From: Deltaproteobacteria bacterium
GTDB taxonomy: Bacteria; Myxococcota; Polyangia; Haliangiales; Haliangiaceae
Length of the DNA: 5,871 nt
Reading direction: 5' to 3'
Assembly: GCA_018262455.1 (NCBI GenBank)
Contig: JAGSPR010000464.1
Location: forward strand, 1 to 5,871
Shown: positions 4,291 through 5,871 of the stretch, piece after piece
Numbering within the stretch: the stretch's first letter is position 1
Layout of the letters: each line of letters opens with the position of its first letter
Notes under the pieces: generated by a model
What the model saw: only the letters and a program-made list of their open reading frames with translations
Databases searched by the model: none
Told to the model about the DNA's origin: nothing
Position numbers and translations under genes: made by a program

Positions 4291-5871
4291 ATGAACCACC
4301 GCGCTGTTCTCCTCGCGCTCATCCTCGCCACCGCTGGCTGTGGCAAGACCACCAAACAGACGTCCACCGAATCGAAGGTGGCGGAAGGGGGAGTGCAGAC
4401 GGTCGTCGCGGGCGGTGGCAGCGCAGCACCGTCAGCACCGTCGGCACCGTCGGCACCGCTGAAGCCAGCCACGCCTCCGGTCAAGGCGGCCTCGCGCGGT
4501 GCCGAGCGCGTTGTCTATTCGCTCGTCGACAACCGGCTCGCCGGTCACCTGTCGCGCGGCGGCGGCCTCGTGCTCTCCGCGGGCTCGGCGGGGTTTGCCA
4601 AGTACACCCGGTTCGCGAACGTGATGAAGGAAGACGCGAAGAAGCCATGGGAGCTGCGGCAGACCGACGGCAGCGTCAAGGTCGCGCGGATTCGCGGCAA
4701 GACCGCCAGCGTGTTCGTCCCGCTCACCGCCGCGCAGGCGGGGCGCTCGAGTGTGCGGGTGCGGCTTCACGCCCAGGAAGAGGGAACTCTCAGCATCCGC
4801 GTCAACGACAACAAGGACCTCAACAAGAAGCTCGCCGAGGGTTGGTCGACGGTCGACGTCGAGGTGCCGGCCGGCCAGCTCGTCGAGGGCGAGAACGCGA
4901 TCCAGCTCTACCTGAAGGGCTCGGGCACCGCGATCGCGTGGCTCCAGATCGGCGCGAAGGCCCCGGTGGGTGACGATGGTGCGGTCGCGTTCTACGACCC
5001 GGCCCAGAAGACCTTGCTCATCCCGAAGGATGGCCAGATGAGCTGGTTCGTGTCGGTGCCGGACAAGGCGAGGCTCACCGGTGACCTGGCGGACGGCAAC
5101 TGCCAGCTCACCGTGTTCGCGACCGCGGACGATGGCGCCAGCGTCGAGGGCAAGCTCGCGGGGACCGGATCTGCGGTCGATCTGTCGGCCCTCGCCGGCA
5201 AGGCCGTGCGGCTCGATCTCGAGGCCACGGGGTGTCCGCAGGCTGCGTTCGCGAATGCGGCGCTCGTGGTCCCCGGCGACGCGCCCATCGTCAAGCGCGG
5301 CGACGCGCCGAAGTACGTGGTGTTCGTGATCATGGACTCGCTACGCGCGGATCACGTGAGACCGTTCAACCCGAAGGCTCGCCCGGAGACGCCGAACTTC
5401 GACAAGCTCGCCGAGTCCTCCACGCTGTTCATGCAGCACTACGTGCAGGGCAACGAGTCGCAGGTCTCGCACGCGTCGATGTGGACCAGCACCTACCTCG
5501 TCAAGCACAAGGCGGCGAACATGCCGGACAAGCTGGCGGATCGCTGGACCACGATCGACGAGGTGGCGAAGAAGGCCGGCAAGTTCGTGGCGGGTGCCTC
5601 GGCGAACGGCTACATCCGTCCGTCACGCGGCTTCGGCTCGGGGTGGGACAAGTACATCAACCACATCGAGAAGGGCCTCGGGCTTCGCGGCGCCGATGTC
5701 GTCGAGAAGGGCTTGTCGTTCATCACCCCCAAGAAGGACCAGCCGTGGTTCCTCTACCTCGGCTTGATCGATACCCATGTCACGTGGCGCGCCAAGCAGC
5801 CATGGCAGGACAGGTACGATGGCGGCTACAAGGGCCGGTTCGAGAAGGAGTTCGGCGATGACGGCCCGGGC
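4291..5871 (+). CDS. Sulfatase / alkaline-phosphatase-superfamily lipoprotein with N-terminal beta-rich domains (cut by the right edge)
   Basis: ATG at 4291 is the only usable start: TAG closes the frame four codons upstream, and a weak AGGG lies ten bases before it. The frame stays open for 527 codons to the edge. MNHRAVLLALILATAGC is a lipoprotein signal (Cys17; Thr at -3 is unusual). A low-complexity linker follows, with Ala-Pro-Ser repeats at 46-57. Residues about 71-223 and 228-335 look like two beta-rich, possibly carbohydrate-binding-like domains (inferred), the second with Cys271 and Cys315. From Lys341 the sulfatase fold starts: YVVFVIMDSLRADH (342-355; Asp349 probable metal ligand), TPNFDKLAESSTLFMQHYV, then Ser390-Gln-Val-Ser-His-Ala-Ser-Met-Trp-Thr (390-399) at the active-site position, and FLYLGLIDTHVTW (to 499) with RYDGGY (508-513). 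Classical sulfatases have Cys/Ser-x-Pro-Ser-Arg there, the formylglycine signature. The changed motif makes a phosphodiesterase, phosphotransferase or unmodified hydrolase possible. It is likely anchored on the cell envelope facing outwards. Confidence 0.88.
   Translation, partial: MNHRAVLLALILATAGCGKTTKQTSTESKVAEGGVQTVVAGGGSAAPSAPSAPSAPLKPATPPVKAASRGAERVVYSLVDNRLAGHLSRGGGLVLSAGSAGFAKYTRFANVMKEDAKKPWELRQTDGSVKVARIRGKTASVFVPLTAAQAGRSSVRVRLHAQEEGTLSIRVNDNKDLNKKLAEGWSTVDVEVPAGQLVEGENAIQLYLKGSGTAIAWLQIGAKAPVGDDGAVAFYDPAQKTLLIPKDGQMSWFVSVPDKARLTGDLADGNCQLTVFATADDGASVEGKLAGTGSAVDLSALAGKAVRLDLEATGCPQAAFANAALVVPGDAPIVKRGDAPKYVVFVIMDSLRADHVRPFNPKARPETPNFDKLAESSTLFMQHYVQGNESQVSHASMWTSTYLVKHKAANMPDKLADRWTTIDEVAKKAGKFVAGASANGYIRPSRGFGSGWDKYINHIEKGLGLRGADVVEKGLSFITPKKDQPWFLYLGLIDTHVTWRAKQPWQDRYDGGYKGRFEKEFGDDGPG
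4426..4461 (+). repeat. Four tandem 9-bp units encoding Ala-Pro-Ser in the lipoprotein linker
   Basis: The units are GCACCGTCA (4426-4434), GCACCGTCG (4435-4443 and 4444-4452) and the degenerate GCACCGCTG (4453-4461). They encode APSAPSAPSAPL at residues 46-57, an extended flexible spacer between the lipid anchor and the folded domains. In-frame 9-bp units of this kind can change copy number by slippage without breaking the frame. Confidence 0.8.

Noticed and set aside
4212..4973. A 253-codon rightward open frame overlapping the start of the sulfatase lipoprotein gene
   Set aside because: It is an out-of-frame reading rich in Arg and Gly. The frame from 4291 has a lipoprotein signal and continues into the sulfatase fold.

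Overview
The window is GC-rich DNA (third codon positions are mostly G or C) that looks like a chromosomal segment of a myxobacterium (phylum Myxococcota), perhaps of the Kofleriaceae/Haliangium type. This is inferred from three things: an RCC1-repeat lipoprotein opening with Cys-Gly-Arg-Leu-Gly-Phe directly after its lipobox, a short cysteine-rich lipoprotein start with a Cys-Gly-x-x-Cys-x-x-Cys-x-Pro-Pro motif, and a sulfatase-like lipoprotein. No rRNA, tRNA, CRISPR array, transposase or phage gene was seen.

Layout. Positions 1-3225 are transcribed leftwards (minus strand). In transcription order they hold a COG1078-type HD-domain phosphohydrolase (3225-1918), a secreted RCC1-repeat lipoprotein (1774-773), a small unrecognised ORF of 98 codons with an excellent Shine-Dalgarno (614-318), and the first 67 codons of a cysteine-rich lipoprotein that leaves the left edge (202-1). 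Positions 3388-5871 are transcribed rightwards: fdhD, the sulfurtransferase needed to activate formate dehydrogenase (3388-4155), then a sulfatase/alkaline-phosphatase-superfamily lipoprotein (from 4291) cut by the right edge after 527 codons. A 162-bp divergent intergenic region (3226-3387) separates the two halves.

How the genes relate. They do not form an obvious pathway. The HD protein (nucleotide metabolism) and FdhD (molybdoenzyme maturation) are cytoplasmic housekeeping-type proteins. The other recognisable genes encode predicted exported lipoproteins with large extracytoplasmic domains. No formate dehydrogenase gene is visible beside fdhD. Intergenic structures include a 22-bp exact direct repeat with copies 75 bp apart, a 9-bp GC hairpin with the HD gene's stop codon in its loop, a nested hairpin at 243-273, and a plausible sigma-70-like promoter before the sulfatase gene.

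I did not find a convincing undescribed multi-gene system. The most interesting items are the paired-cysteine pattern of the RCC1 lipoprotein, the non-canonical active-site motif of the sulfatase-like lipoprotein, the small ORF whose reading frame stays open upstream of its start, and the repeat/hairpin structure around 1812-1929.
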